DNA of 64,000 nucleotides from Blasia pusilla (GCA_050084515.1 CM114271.1:61070001-61134000), one strand, 5' to 3'. Counted from the first letter of the stretch, positions 1-13,141 are shown. The notes: a model not told the origin generated them from the letters alone. A program made the numbers and translations.

Positions 1-3000
1 CAAAATTTTTCAAACACTTTTTATCTAGGGCACCTTCCTGGTAACATAAGATTGGGAAGTAGTAAACAAATAAAACTAGAAATGTTGCCCACTCCACTAC
101 CCCTAACTAAAGTACCACTCCAAATAACCCTCGTGAAATAAATATTTTAATCCACTTCCACTTTTGTCTCCGATCGACAAAAGTGGAATGGGGTTGGTGC
201 GGGAGTTTTTCGCGGGATGCGGTCCATCGCCGGGGAATGTCCAATCGGAAACTGTAATTCGGGATTTTGAACCGGTTTTGAGATACTCGAATTCCTGCCG
301 GTTTTAGTAGGCAACTTTTAAATCAACCCGAAATTCTCAAATTAACCCCGGATCATTGGTTGGTGCGCTCCATCTGAATAGTCGGTTCGTTTCGGTTTGC
401 GCTTCTGCTCTGCGACTCGGCGCCGATAACCCGACAAAGCTAGTGAAGTGTGTCAGATTGTTCACTGGCTCTTGTTTCAATGCTCAACAGCGAACGGAAA
501 TTACGGAATTCCATCCTTCGATCGATCGTACAAGGTTGTAAGCAATCTCGGGGCTGAAGGTGTACCTGGGGTCTTTCGTTAGTCCAGCTTAGTGTTCATC
601 AGATAGTGGAAGATTTGTCAGAGCGTTCCAGCTTTTCTCTGAAGAGATCTGTTTTCGACTATCGTTTCTCCGCCGAGTGGTTGATACAGATATCGCCCGC
701 TGAATATTTTGGACGTGAGAATTTCGATCACATTTGAAAACGTCGCTCCGTAGACGGCAGCAGCTGTCTGTACTTGGATGTTCCAATTCTGCGAACAAAT
801 CGCTCTACCACGTACTTTCCACATTTGGGGACGTTATGAGCAAGAGCTATCTATCCAAGGGATCCGGAGAGTTGGAAGAATCTGATTGTTTCTTGTGAGG
901 CCTGATGACTGAGAAGGCAAGTCCGACCGACGATTCGCATGGCATGGAGAATTCGGAGCATGTGCGAATCATTTTCGGAAGCCAAGAAAAGTCGCCCAAA
1001 TCTTGAGTAGTTCAACGCATCACCGCGAGACTAGGCGACGAGCCACATTTCGATGAGCACGGTCTACCTACCGTTAGCAGTGCAGCTATCCCTTAGCCAC
1101 TTCTTTGACTGAGCTGGTGCATGAGGTGTTCCTATGTGGGAATCGGATCGGCATGCAGACGGAACATCACTGAAGACGCACAGTAAGTGGACACGCACTA
1201 GGTTATGACTCACTAGTCACGACGATTTCAAAATCCAGCGCAATTCTGTTCTCTTGCGACAAATGTTGCGAGTACACGCGTATTTGTCGCCCTGGGTAGT
1301 AGGTCATGTGCTTGTCGACTCCGTAAAGTTTTGGCGATACCCAGCGACACCACGAGGTCTTTGTCTCCTCGACCAGACCCGTGTGCGACGCTGATAGCTT
1401 CGACCATCGGTTGTCTTACGGAATGGGAGGGTCTAAAGTTTGTGAACTTCCTTCGCAGGATTTCACTTTGTGCACAAACGTTTCTTGGTCACTAATTGCT
1501 GTTGGATAGACACGAGTGGACGTCGTTTTCCCTCGATTTCGCATCGCTCGCACAATTCCCTTGGCAGCGGCGACCGAAGTTAGTGTCGGGGTCGGGGTCG
1601 GGGTCGGGGTTCTGCCTTCGCAGAGACAGTCTTCTGGATGCGCAAAGGATAGAAGAAGTGCAACTGAGATCCGAAGCCTCAAAAAGATCGGGATAGGCCA
1701 GGAAGTTATGACTGTCCGCTTTACGAGGAACCTAATTGCCCCGCGCACCCAAATTTGGAGAGGTTATGTTTCGCAGATCGATTGAAACTGGTTGGATATC
1801 TTTGTAGAAGTTTGCTATTCCCCTTATCGTTACTAGTTAGGACCCGCAAGGGACCGTGCCATGCACGGCCCCTGATTAGTAACTTCACTTTCTTTACCCA
1901 GTTAAGACCCAATCTTTACCCAGTTAAGGTGACAAAAGTATTTTTTAGAAGTCAAGAATAAGAGCAGCTTTACAAAACTGCATCCTCCAATGAGTATATA
2001 AATTGCCGAATTCAGTGCTTTTGCTATTTCACTAGTTGGGAACTTCATCGACACGGTATTCCCGAGTGATCATTTCTTGTGGAGACAGGGCGCTATATTT
2101 CTGAAATCTTACCTGAACAAGCAAAGTCGTATCTTCAAATCCCTCGCGGTAATTCCGAACGCACCTTAGAATCAATCTTCCTGTAGGAGATTGCTGAAGA
2201 GGTGGATTCGTCTTCAGGAATCTCACCGTTTTCTCCAACTTTTCTTTTATCCTCCCAATTGCTATAACCGCATTTTTACTACCCTTATTTCCCTGAAGAC
2301 ACTCGAGGATTTCAATCACTAGAGTATCTAAACTCTGTGTCTGCGTGCACTGTAGCTATGACTAAGTTCTGTCATGGGTAGGAAGAGGTCTGTTCAGGAT
2401 TCCCTAAGCGATTTGTGGCAGTGGTTTAAAGTCCTGAGGTCAAATCCTTGACAACCTTAGCCTCTGCTTTTTTTCCTAGACTCCAGAGATCTTCATGTTC
2501 GAGATAGTGAGGGAATCGAGCCTTGGTGGAACAGATGAATGTGCGCGGGCTGAACTTGTACATTGCCAGAAGCAATCTTTGCAGGCTGAAGAATCTCCCA
2601 TACGTGGCCTTGCACAAAAAATTTAGTGGGGAGAGCAAGCACAATACCAAGTATCTCTGTTCTTCCGCATGCAAAGATTGTTTCTCACAATTTACACATC
2701 TTCTCCTGTAACTCTGCAGCATCAGTTTCCTTCGTTCCTGCTTCTCCCGGATCCTACGATGTCACAAACACAAACAACACTAAACCTTCAAGTCATATCC
2801 TGAGTGATGCTGACGACTGGAAGTACTCCTGATAAGCTCTTCAACAACGAAATCACCTCCACATCTAAGAAAATCAAGCAAGAGAGTCCCACATCTACTT
2901 CACTTTCTCTCAGCGTAAAGAGTTTGTAAGCTCTATGAACGAACAGCAAAGGTGGGTACTAATCACGCTTCCAACGACAGCATCGTGGAGGACACTTTGA

Positions 3001-4380
3001 AGCCCCTATGTGCCAGCTCTCCAGGGGTAGAGAGTCATGAAACTTAAGTGCGTTTCCCACCGTGGAAATCCAAATCCTGCTTTAGTAAATTATCATCTTC
3101 CTCAGATCCAGACTACAGCTTACCACTCAAACCCTCATCAAAGAAGTCACAATCCTGATCGCTGGCGCGTACGCTGAAATTTTCCGATCGATAACGTGAT
3201 CTTGGTTCAGGGTTAAACAGGTACTTGATGAATACGGTCCCAGTTAGCAAACGACTCGTCTATTTGACTGGGTTAACTCTCTAGCACTACTCGGGACGAA
3301 ATGAAATCATCCCCTTGGCGTCATCGTACAGAGAAACCTCTCGGACCAAGCTGTCCTCCAGAGAATGTCAAAGGAAGAGCTGATCCGCAAAAGCCGCGAG
3401 TGTCTTGCCCATGTTAGTCCGCACTGTCGGGAGAAGAATTGTTCATCTCCACTAAAAGCGAAGCAACACTTGCACAGGAAGCGTAAATTATTCTACCATG
3501 TAATGCGTTGAAAGGAACAAATTATTGCTGAAACAGCCAAGACGATCCGGGGCTCGGGACATGTTTCGTAGACGGGGAGATATACAACCCCACGCACTGA
3601 AACACAAATCTGCAGAGGTCAAGCCACGAGCGCCTCGACGGCAGAAATCAACATCCTGGTGACAGAAAAAAAAATGCGGTTTCTCAAGACTGAGGCAAAC
3701 GTCTGCACTCCACGAGCATCTACTAGATTTAAAGTCGCCAAAATCGCATCGGATCAGCACGAGCTCCGACGATATCCCACGCATATCACTATCCTGTCAA
3801 CGGCAATAGTGCGAACTCCGATGGTGCTATTGTCGAGCACCAATTATCTGCTTGTCTCGCACCGTCGAAGATCGCACAAGCGTCACACTGCAGACAGGAT
3901 ACTGCACTTATCCAACGTGGAAATCTCCGCAGCTCTAAGCTGTAGAGCCTAGCGGAGCCGGAGTCTGCCGGACGTCAGAGATGCAGACAGCTGCCTGCAC
4001 AGCCTCCTCTAAATCTTCGGCTGATTCCTCGCTCGGCGCGAGTCCACCATCGCCTGACCCTTCCTGTTCTAATCGGTGTCCCTTGTCATCTCCTCATTGG
4101 TTGCGCCCAATTGCGGCGAAGACTCTTACAATGGTCTAATGGCGATTCTCACGATCAAGATTCATAGATCGACCGACAAATAAAGTGGGTAGCTGCACCT
4201 CCCCCACGCCCACAGTGCCGGACGACCGTCCTTACCCACCACTGCTTTAAGAAGATGAGTGATGCTGACGCAAACCGGGAATTTGCGGGAAACTCAGCCG
4301 TCCGTCCCTGCCCGGTATGTTCTGTCCACGGGGGTACCGACAAATGGGAGAGAAACCGTCATGGGATTATGATGTTTGTG
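1..4380. other. Region with no recognisable gene
   Basis: Moderately GC-rich sequence, clearly richer than the AT-rich DNA that follows. Only short open frames occur. The longest uninterrupted ones (for example 2032-2319 on the minus strand, 95 codons, and 3659-3952 on the plus strand, 97 codons) show no motif I recognise and no convincing splice-linked partner. I see no RNA gene, LTR or transposase fragment. It could hold untranslated or promoter sequence of a gene beyond the left edge, but nothing in it proves that. Confidence 0.5.
1585..1608. repeat. Short GTCGGG tandem repeat (4 units)
   Basis: Four perfect GTCGGG hexamers in a row, followed by a partial unit. It explains the Gly-Val/Gly-Ser runs of the small frames crossing it, which are therefore unlikely to be genes. 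It is not the plant telomere repeat. Confidence 0.85.
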
Positions 4381-5200
4381 TTATGTCAAGCATAATTGAA
4401 AACTAGTGTGGCTGCCCCGAAAGAGTGGGGCCTTATCAGTAAAGGGCATTTTTATTGAGCATTAGCTCCAAAAATTATAACATGAATGCATGCATTAGGA
4501 AAGTTAAAAATAAGAAAATGAAATCTGCGGAATTTAATAAAGATACACAAATATTTTTGAAAAATAGATCAATGCAAGAGTTAATACACATAATCTACGA
4601 AGACAAAAAATAAAATAAAACGAACAATCCATACAATCTTGAGGGAAATTAATTGAGTTTGACATTCTATAATACATACAATTTATTTATGTATATTTGA
4701 TACATACTATCTATTAGAGCTCACATATATTATCTAGAAAAAAATATAGTATAACCAAGCACTAACCAATCAAGAAAACTTACAAACCATCCAATATAGA
4801 GGATGGTAACCCTCCAAGTTTTAGTGATAGATTCAAAACTTAACCCTATAGCAACTATGGCAAAAAAATTCTTAACCCATCAAATCAATTAAATATAGTG
4901 GACACAACTAAACCTAACCCCTCACTAGAACAAATAAGAACTGCAATATAAAGTCAACTAAATATAGGAGCTAATGTAGCACATATACATTACCCTCAAC
5001 CAAGCATGGGACAAGAGAGCAACCTAGTTGTAACCTAACCTTACTTTAAAAAATGGTTGCAATTAAGTCTAATAGACACAAATATTAATCCCACATCATG
5101 TGAACACTAAGCTAGCTCGTTCTATAAGCACTCCAAAAAAATGTGCTAGTGGTAAACCCTTGATGCATGCCTTGAAATACAAGGACTAAGCTCATGTTGT
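4381..5200. other. AT-rich spacer
   Basis: Strongly AT-rich sequence with stops in all frames. No gene, RNA or mobile-element protein was recognised. Confidence 0.6.
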
Positions 5201-5259
5201 TATCAATATCTTTTCAAATTTATTAAAAGTGTGTGTATATATAGATATTTTTGTTATTG

Positions 5260-5560
5260 TGTATAGAATCCTCTTTGAGACTAGGAAACTCCCAAAGAGG
5301 GAAAGGATCATGCAAAGCATAAAGGAAATCATAACAATCCAAAATGACAAAAATCAAGGATTTTTTTTATTAATCCACTTAAATTAATTTGACACAAATG
5401 CCAGTGGTTGGTCTAATGTAAATGAATGACGAGAGATCATGGCCATCCAACACTTCAGCTCAACATGTAAATACCAATGTTTGTCCACATTGAAATGTCA
5501 TTGAGATGCATTGTCCATAATAAGTAGTGACAATTTAAAGAAAAGGGGTGATTTGATGTG
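5260..5560 (-). repeat. Relic resembling the 3' tail of the 52-kb retroelement fragment
   Basis: This stretch shares ordered blocks with 51,640-51,995: an AAGAGG-containing AT-rich part, then GTGGTTGGTC, then GAGATGCATTG followed by AATAAGTAGT. In the 52-kb locus this sequence lies just beyond the stop codon of a minus-strand retroelement ORF, so both are best read as copies of one 3' untranslated tail. No coding remnant is visible on its 5' (higher-coordinate) side, as expected of a 5'-truncated non-LTR insertion. The match is diverged, so the limits are approximate. Confidence 0.5.
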
Positions 5561-5649
5561 TTTTATGTATATGCTTCTCATAAATAATGAACCATGATAA
5601 AATGAAAATATAAAAATAATAGATATTAAAAGAAAATAGGGCCTATCAA

Positions 5650-6185
5650 GAACCAAACTTGCACACGAACAAAATTCATGTCCGTGGACTTATGTCCGTT
5701 CCTAGGACAAACATGTATGTGGGGGCTTGGGTATCCGCGGCTTGCACTCGAGCCTCCTTCGCCCACAACTTACACTTAGGATCGCCCATCCCGCACCTAA
5801 TTTAGGAACACGTAACCCATTCTTGCCACTCATTTTTTAGCATGATCTGATCCCACCTAGCTTGCCTAAACTCGTCTGGCTTACCCTAAGCCTCTACTTG
5901 CCCCGATACGGCCTGCACAAGCGCGTGGCCAACCCGCACAAGTTGCGGCCTTAAGCTTGCCCATTGTAGGCTTGTCGTGGGTTAGTGTAGGCTCAGTGCG
6001 GGCCAAGCAAGGGCTCATAGCCCGCACATCGATTCAATCTTTTCCCATATCCCTTAATCCGATCCGGCACCCGTTCCCGTGTCTTGAGCCCACACCGGCC
6101 ATTGGGATATCGAGAACCTGGACAAGGGACCTATAGAGCATGTCTATTTCCATGGACGGACATGTCCATTTCCATGCAACCTTGT
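5650..6185. repeat. GCCCG-rich dispersed repeat, copy A
   Basis: Contains repeated GCCCGCAC/GGCTCATAGCCCG words and ends with a GGACATGTCC palindrome followed by TTTCCATGCAACCTTG. Similar words recur at 9,265-9,770 (TTATGTCCGT, GAGGACATACATG, GGGTTTGGGTG) and at 50,095-50,345 (GACATGTCCGTTTC, ATGCAACCTTG). GCCCG-rich ends are common in plant hAT-superfamily elements, so this could be a hAT-derived non-autonomous element. That assignment is inference, because no terminal inverted repeat or 8-bp duplication was found. Confidence 0.45.
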
Positions 6186-6189
6186 CAAG

Positions 6190-7630
6190 AATATTTTTAC
6201 ATGGAGAGGTATTGGTAAGACAAAATAAGTTTATCCCAATTTGCAACTATACAGACATAATTATCATGACAACTCGTGCATCCAAATTCCTTAAGGGTGC
6301 TCTCACGCTAGCTTGGCATCATGTCTACTACTGTGCTAACATTGGGTGTTGATTAGCGAGAAGTTTCTATGGGCACTTGCATGGCATCCCTTTGTAAGTT
6401 AGTACTATGCACTCATGGTTACTATCACACAGTTATTACATTTTTTATCTTTTCATCAAATAGTATGTAATTCTTTCCCCAAGAAGACTACAATTATCTC
6501 AAAAGAAGAATAACCTCTACAAGCAATCAAGTATTCACTCCTCTTGATTCTAAAATACTTCTACACCAAAGTGTTTTCCTCCAGTACCAGACTTTATTTC
6601 CCTCTATACATCTTCTCAACAGGACTAATGATAGAAACTCTGATGATTTGAAGCTCAAGTCAAGAAGAAAGAACCTCGAAGAGACCACAATGAGGAGATG
6701 GCTCTCCCTACTATAAGAAATCAATCCGTCCTCGGAGGTTACTCTCTAGCTAACAGATTTCATACATCTTGCTCGCTGCTTATTCTTTCTCACTCAAGAC
6801 AAGATCAAGATCTTCTTCCTTATGTGGTCCCAATCAGATTTATCAAATACTCCCGCACGTAGAAATGACAGAAGTAAGTACAATATCATCCATCAAAGAT
6901 ACTAGGAAAATCAATGTACATACAAACTCGAGAGGATACTCTCTTGAGCTCAGACCATTCCTATAGCATAAATTCAAACTCTCAAGCATGATATTTTAAG
7001 TTATTCTGTTAGTCTTTAAATACTATATTTGTTTCAAGAGATTCTTGAGATACAAAGCGCTTCTTCTTCTCTAAAGATCTTCCTAACTACCTAATCTATG
7101 CTTAACTTTGCTTCTAATCTAATCCCAAGGAATCTTCTGAAAGTAACCGTCCTACCCTTCCCAACTTTTCCTGAAACGATACAACTCTTCCCATCCTAAC
7201 TACTCTAATAGTGTGCCTCTTGAAAGCGCTGACAGTCTTTGTACAAAAAACATTCTAACTAATTTTTTTTCAAAAGAGTGGGTATCACACATGGGGCATT
7301 ACTGATATCCCAAGCAATATTGGGATGTACTAAACATCCTAAAATTTTGTTGCACAAGGCACTATCTATGACACTATAATAGTGTAATGGAGGAAAAATC
7401 CTCTCTTAAACCATAGGTACATGTTAGAAAGCACATTTTGGATTGTAACTTGATCCTGTGAGCCTTTGTTTAACTCATCTCAAACTAACCATTTTTGGAT
7501 TTATCCCTCGTCATGTATTGCATAAACGACCTATGATAGTTCAAGTTGAGTGGAGGTAAAGATGTACCTATGTTACGATATACATGTACCATGAATTCAC
7601 CAATTTTGTTAGTCATGGGTGCATATACAA

Positions 7631-7673
<43 letters not shown>

Positions 7674-9150
7674 AATATATATATTGTCGTCAATAAAGGG
7701 AAGGGACAAAGGGATCGGATTACTAGGGAATGTTTAAAAAGAAATTTAGATTTCAATAGAAGAGAGGAGGAAAGATTCTAAGATAGAAAATAAATTTTCA
7801 ATAGTTGAAGGGAGATAAGATAGGGATGATGACATGAATGGAAAATAAGAACTTAGTGATCTTCATTGCAAAAGAGAGGCCAAGATGGAGAATACATAAA
7901 GGGAGAGAGAATGCATGAATAAAAAGGGGGTGACGGGGAACCCATCGAGAGTACAAAAGAAGGGACTTAAATAGTTGAGTATGTGAAGGCCACAACCGGC
8001 CTAGTAAAAGAAAAGGGTGAGTTTAGCCCTACCACCTAAACTAAAAAAAGAAGATAATATTAGCTACACCTAAAGAGACAGGACTACCACTAAGTGGGTC
8101 TCTAGCGCCGGCGTATCCCACAGCTTGAGCTTGCCAAAATGCCCATTACCTTGGGTATGCTACAAAGCTATGGAGACCCATTGCCTACAATAAAGAATTG
8201 TTATAGCTAGTTAAGGACAACTTGTTTCTTGATTGGAGATGATGTCAACGAGTCAAACCTCTCCCCGGTAGCCTTATACATCTCTATAGCTTGGCCGCTT
8301 GGGGGACGAGTTGATGTCTATTAAGAAGTCAACTATAGAGATGGGGCTTCTTCACTATCAAAGGAGAGAGTATGTTTCTATTCCCGTATCTATAATCTTA
8401 TCCTTTCTTAACAAATGCATATAGAAATTAGGTGAGAGAAAGATTAAAAAAAAGAGGTCCAAAAGAGGATATGTTGAGAAGAATGATCTATTCCTTCAAA
8501 GTAAAAAATGAACATAAAGGGTTGAGGATGAGGTGGATGGGGCAAGGAAAGCACATTGAAGAACCCTCCCTTATCTCAAAAAGGAGGAACAAACAAAGAG
8601 GTGAGATACAAAGTTGGAAGGAGATCCCTCCCTATGGATACAAAGAGGGATGTGCCCTTTTTAAAGATGAGTTAAGTTGGAGGAAATCGGGAAATGGAGG
8701 GACCTTCTATTATGTGGAGAGAGGAAGATTGGGACAGAAGGGATTCCCTCTCTCCGCATATATGAAGAGAGATATCCTCCCCATATGGTGAGAGAAGTCA
8801 CCTATGCACTCACGATGCAAATCTATACTATTACTGAAACATGGAAGGGTTACTATGTGGAAAGAAAAAAAGGTGTACTTTCTACAAGAAGTGAAGTCTC
8901 TCTTGTTTAAAAAAATTGTGGGTCATCTTACCTTAAGGACAGGGGAACATGTTTGCACCCTTTTGATCCATGATGATCTGCAATCTTATTTACCAAATGG
9001 GTGTAGTACTTTCATTGGCGACTTGAAGGGATTTTACACGAATCCCATTAATCCACATATATTTTTGTGTATTACATATGTCATTCTATGAACTAATGTT
9101 GTCATTTATCTACACATAGGTGTGAGATAGTCAGGGAGGTAATCTTGGTA
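6190..9150. other. AT-rich to purine-rich spacer, no recognised gene
   Basis: The sequence changes from AT-rich to purine-rich (GA/AAG runs) around 7.7-8.9 kb. The purine runs create a 119-codon open frame at 8432-8791 and overlapping frames in 8677-9091. Their products are rich in Lys, Arg and Glu with no recognisable motif or domain. I treat them as composition-driven frames. Confidence 0.5.
7631..7680. repeat. (TAAA)n microsatellite
   Basis: About eleven AAAT/TAAA units in a row, followed by a short (TA)n run. A minus-strand frame reading a Leu-Phe-Ile-Tyr repeat here is an artefact of the microsatellite. Confidence 0.95.
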
Positions 9151-9264
9151 TAATTCACGCACCTCTGATAGCTAAGTTAGGGCTAGAGTTGGAGTGAAGG
9201 AAGTTGGAAGTGCAGGTGGAGTTGTGTGAAGTTGGAGGTGTGGTTCGAGCAAGGTTGCACGCGG

Positions 9265-9770
9265 ATAAAGTCTGTGTGTGCAAACTTATGTCCGTCTCGA
9301 GGACATACATGTTCGTGCGGGTTTGGGTGCGGGCTTTACGGGCCCGCATACCCTGCGGCTTGTGCCACTTGAGCATTCCACCCTTGCTTGGCCAATCCAC
9401 ATCGCGTCTGACGCCCGTTCTTAACACCTGATTTGTAGCTCACTTCGAGCCCGCCAAAGCCCTTGCCCAATCCATCCAAACCTGCCCTAGCCCGTGCGCG
9501 GGCTCATGGGTCCGCACCCAGTCTGTACCCTAGCCCACCCAATCCATGCCCAACCCGTCCGAGTTCGTGCCCAGCCCGCCCCTGCCTAATCCTAGCCCGC
9601 CGCGTGGTGGGCTCCAGGGCCACCCAGCCCAGCCCGCTCAAAGGCTCAAGGGCCCGCGAGCGGGCTAGGGCTTGCTATCAGCCCACATTGTAGCTTGCAT
9701 GCTGGCCGTCAATCCAGACTATAGCCTGCATGCAAGCCGCGAGCCTCCGCCGTAGCTCAGCGTCTATCTA
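9265..9770. repeat. GCCCG-rich dispersed repeat, copy B
   Basis: Shares TTATGTCCGT, GAGGACATACATG and the GGGTTTGGGTGCGGGC segment with copy A, and carries many CAGCCCGCC/CCCGCAC words. Open frames across it (9463-9693 and neighbours) encode Pro/Ala/Arg-rich products typical of GC-repeat DNA and are not called as genes. No terminal repeats were found. Confidence 0.45.
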
Positions 9771-10153
9771 GCAAATCGGGCACTGCCATGTGGATGGCGT
9801 TGACACATGGATGGCCCTGACTTACCCGCCAAACCTGCGTTTGGCCTGAGTCGTGCAGACCTCGCTGCTACACGTGGCAGTGTGGGATTGGTAGATGCTA
9901 AATTCAAACATGCCTCCATCCTCTTATCCCTTCCCAAAACTACTTTGGGGGACAACTCATAAGCAAAGGGTCCACAAGTGGGCCCCAAAATGTATATACG
10001 GAAGGGATTAGGGGCTTATTAGCCCCAATTATCTTCATTTTCCATATTTTCTTCCTTTTCTTTAAGAGATTTTGTGAATTAGGCCCCAAATTTCATTAGT
10101 GCCTTGAGAGCTAAGGGCTTTCACGATTACTAGGAATTTTGGAGAAATCCGTT
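9771..10153. other. Spacer between repeats
   Basis: No gene, RNA or element boundary was recognised in this stretch. Confidence 0.4.
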
Positions 10154-11033
10154 ACGTTGTCGTATCGAGAGTCTTTCTTCGAGTAAGGGCGGACCTTCTA
10201 GATACAGCAGACGTGGTTGATGCAAGTCGAACTCTACAAGAAACTCTCCTTTTTTAGTACATAATTATTATGTAAACTCTCCATTATCTCACGACAAGAA
10301 TCACGAATGGTAGTATCGAGGCGATCACTTCTTCATAACATGAAACCCCAAAATTCCTAACTATGAAATCCGTGTAAACTACTTTACGTTTATACAGAAG
10401 GAAAATAGCACAAGTAGTGTTAAACCCTACTCGAGTAGGCCTATTGATGTCCATGGATAGCTATATAAGGACATACAAAGTGCAATCCCATATCCTTCCG
10501 TACGTGACTATAGGAAGAATCACCGGAGTTGGAGATTGCATGACTTGGTTCATGAACGTGTCTCCAAAGTGATAAACTAGATAGCGAGTGAACCAGTCCC
10601 TATCTACAAAGAGAATCTTGAGGTACGAGTTAAGGAAAGGAAAATCCAGCACAACTCGTGCTCCATCCTTATCCATACTTGACAAACATCATCTATTCTC
10701 CTCTATAATGGGATTTGACGGAGTTGCTCTTCCAAGAGGGGTAATCCACTCTCATTGGGAAATTAACAAGCCAAACCATCCTCTATTTCTAGTATGACTA
10801 AACTCGTCTAAGGTGACAAGTCTCTCATCTCCACATATACCACAGTCTAGAAAACTCTCGAAGAATAGACCAAGGTCACCCTAAAGAGGTTTAAGCAAAT
10901 GAGTCACCCTAAAGAGGTTTAAGCATGGGAATTCCATTTTCTTAGGCTAATTTACTTAATATTAATAAAACTCTCTCTAACACTTAATGATAGATGAGTT
11001 TACATAGCCGGTGATTTTACTATACGACAACGT
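10154..11033. mobile_element. Solo-LTR-like repeat, copy 1 (internally deleted)
   Basis: The unit runs from TGTCGTAT (10,158) to ATACGACA (11,029), an 8-bp perfect inverted repeat with the TG...CA ends expected of an LTR, and is flanked on both sides by ACGT (10,154-10,157 and 11,030-11,033). It aligns over most of its length with 43,612-44,886: CTTCGAGTAAGGGCGG at the left, CCAAGAGGGGTAATCCACTC in the middle and AATTTACTTAATA at the right. Relative to that copy it lacks roughly 430 bp of the right half. No coding region lies between its ends, so a solo LTR is the simplest reading. Because ACGT flanks both copies it may instead be part of a 12-bp terminal inverted repeat of a DNA transposon. 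Confidence 0.6.
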
Positions 11034-11460
11034 GCCTTTTGGGGATAGTTGGATTTTGCTTGTTACCAACTTGGATATTTACGTTCTTTGTTGTGTCTTA
11101 AATAAACTCTAATTGATTCCATATTAGGTAAGTGGTCGTGCGTGTGGAATATGTTGTGTCTTTAGACTTGTTTGGTGATTTTGAGATTTCCTATTGACAA
11201 ACTCGAGTTTTAGATTTGTTTCATTGGTTCTCCTTAGCACATCGGGGATGTGAAGATAGTCAAGGAAACTTATCTTAACACACATATATTCCCTTTGAGT
11301 GCCCAACCCTAAATCCATACCTCTGTTCCATCATTCACGCGCGTGTATCTTGCTCGAGCCATTGTTTTAGCATTTCCCGTCATTATCTTTTCAATACTTC
11401 CTTATCTCAACTCGTTCATTTCTTTCATTGGTTTTTGTAAGAGATCTTCTTATCTTCTTC
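11034..11460. other. Spacer upstream of the kinase-like pseudogene
   Basis: No recognisable coding motif. It could include promoter or 5' untranslated sequence of the degenerate gene that follows, but I see no clear TATA box. Confidence 0.3.
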
Positions 11461-11470
11461 CTCTCAGCAA

Positions 11471-12815
11471 TATGTCTAGTGGGGCGGATCATCAAGAGCG
11501 GGAGAAAACTGAATTGAGTCCAATGATAGTGCCAAGAGGCAAAAAGTAAATTGTGGGAATGAATTCAACATGGCCATAAGAGAGGCATGGTTAGACTGGT
11601 TTTTCCAGCTTACATTAGAGAAGAGACAATCCTACATTGCAAGGGATATGGATGGTTTCCTTGACTATACCTTGGAATTGCAAAGATAGTCCAAGAGAGT
11701 TTCAAAGGCATTTAAATTGGAAGTGGATGCCAAAGAGGCTGAGAGGTTAAGTAAATTTTGTGCCCAAAAAGGTGTTCACTTGGAGAGAGTGTATGTTGAT
11801 CTCAAGACATATAAGAATGAGAAGCTAAATATTGTAGAGACAATTCTCATAGAAAGATTTTGTGTAGAGTTAAGAAATGCTCAACGTCTTTTCAAGGGAC
11901 GAAGTACTTCTGTGGGGTGGACATTGTTAGTTCCATGTAGAGTTATATGGATTTTTTTCAAAAACTTAATAGTAGGATATGATCCTGAGGATATTGTGGG
12001 ATAAGGTTTACACAAAACTATGTTCCGTTCTAAAATAAACCAAACCCTTGGTTTTAGTGAAGATATTTACTATTGTATTAAGGTGTTCAAGCAATCATTT
12101 TGATCATTTTTCAAGAAATTGATGTTGCGTGAGGAGATATTTTTTATTTTGTCACATTGAGGTTTTGTTCAGATGGTGGGAAGATTGATCCAGGATCCAT
12201 CACGTTTCATCTATCCATATTGGAATGGTGGGCATCTTGAAAATTGGTTGCAAACATGCCATATCTTGAAGAACGACGGTGCTAGTTTAGGAAAGTGGGA
12301 AAAGATGAGATGTCTCACAACGACATCTAATGTTTTCAAGCTTGTGGTTGCTCTTTTTGGTACCATGGAGACTGTCCACAAGGGTGGGGTTCTTCATACT
12401 GATCGTCAAGCTATGAACATTTTCATCCATTTTACATCCAACTCAAACCCATACACCGGGGTTGCAGATTGGGGAAATGCTTTGTGGGCTAATAAGTGCT
12501 TAGGATCACCTCATAGATGGGGTGGCAGCATGGACAAAAAAATCATGTTGGATTGGGCACATAGCACCAGAGTTGACAGAAGGGCCTAAGAATCTTCATT
12601 TTAGCATAGCCACTGAAATCTATGCCCTAGGAATGATTATAACAAATTTGAACTATGTGACATACAACCTCGATATCGGGGATGCCCATGCGAATATGAG
12701 ATTTACTTATTTGGAAAGGATTCGAGAGTGGGCATTACCTCCGAAGCCCTTTGATCGCAAAAGCTTAGAGTATCTTATTGCCTATATTAGAGAAAATGCC
12801 AAAATATTAGCGTAG
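11471..12815 (+). pseudogene. Degenerate protein-kinase-like gene
   Basis: Several open segments in different frames (11,471-11,549; 11,717-12,004; 12,173-12,589; 12,522-12,815) together read like one protein with a kinase fold. The third segment has a hinge-like region (YPYWNGGHLENWL), then VHKGGVLHTDRQAMNIFI in the position of the catalytic loop (HRD-K-N in active kinases) and GVADWGNAL in the position of DFG. The fourth segment, in another frame, supplies an APEL-like motif (IAPELTEGPKNLHFS) and IYALGMIITNL, matching the APE and F-helix regions. The active-site Arg and Lys are replaced (HTD-R-Q) and DFG reads DWG, so even before the frameshifts it may have been a pseudokinase. The 11.5-12.0 kb part is unrecognised. 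At least one frameshift near 12,530 and several stops make it a pseudogene. Kinase assignment is from motif order only. Confidence 0.5.
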
Positions 12816-13141
12816 ACTATGCAAATTCAGGATTAAGGTCAGTAATCACGATAATGTGATTGTAAATCCATTTGAGGAATGTATATTTTTCATGAGAAAT
12901 GGAAGACTTGATTGAAAAAGGTGAATGTGTGACTCTAAATGTTTGTAAATGATCAAGCTTGGTTGATCCATAGATATATTGTGTGTCATCTTGTCACTGT
13001 TATTGGAATCTTTTCTAAATCACCCTTTCCTTTTGGATTTTGGTTAGAAAAAAGATGGAGTCCACATCTCATAAAGATCATAATCCTTAAAAAAACGAGG
13101 GTGACGGAAGAGAGGAAGACCCCCACAATACACAGAGATAA

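Noticed and set aside
1585-1608. G-rich repeat considered as telomere-like or quadruplex element
   Set aside because: GTCGGG x4 is not the plant telomere unit; too short to support a functional claim beyond a microsatellite.
7485-7709. Minus-strand frame with Leu-Phe-Ile-Tyr repeats
   Set aside because: Produced by the TAAA microsatellite at 7,631-7,680.
8432-8791. 119-codon plus-strand frame
   Set aside because: Purine-rich composition alone explains the open frame; no recognisable domain and overlapping frames are equally open.
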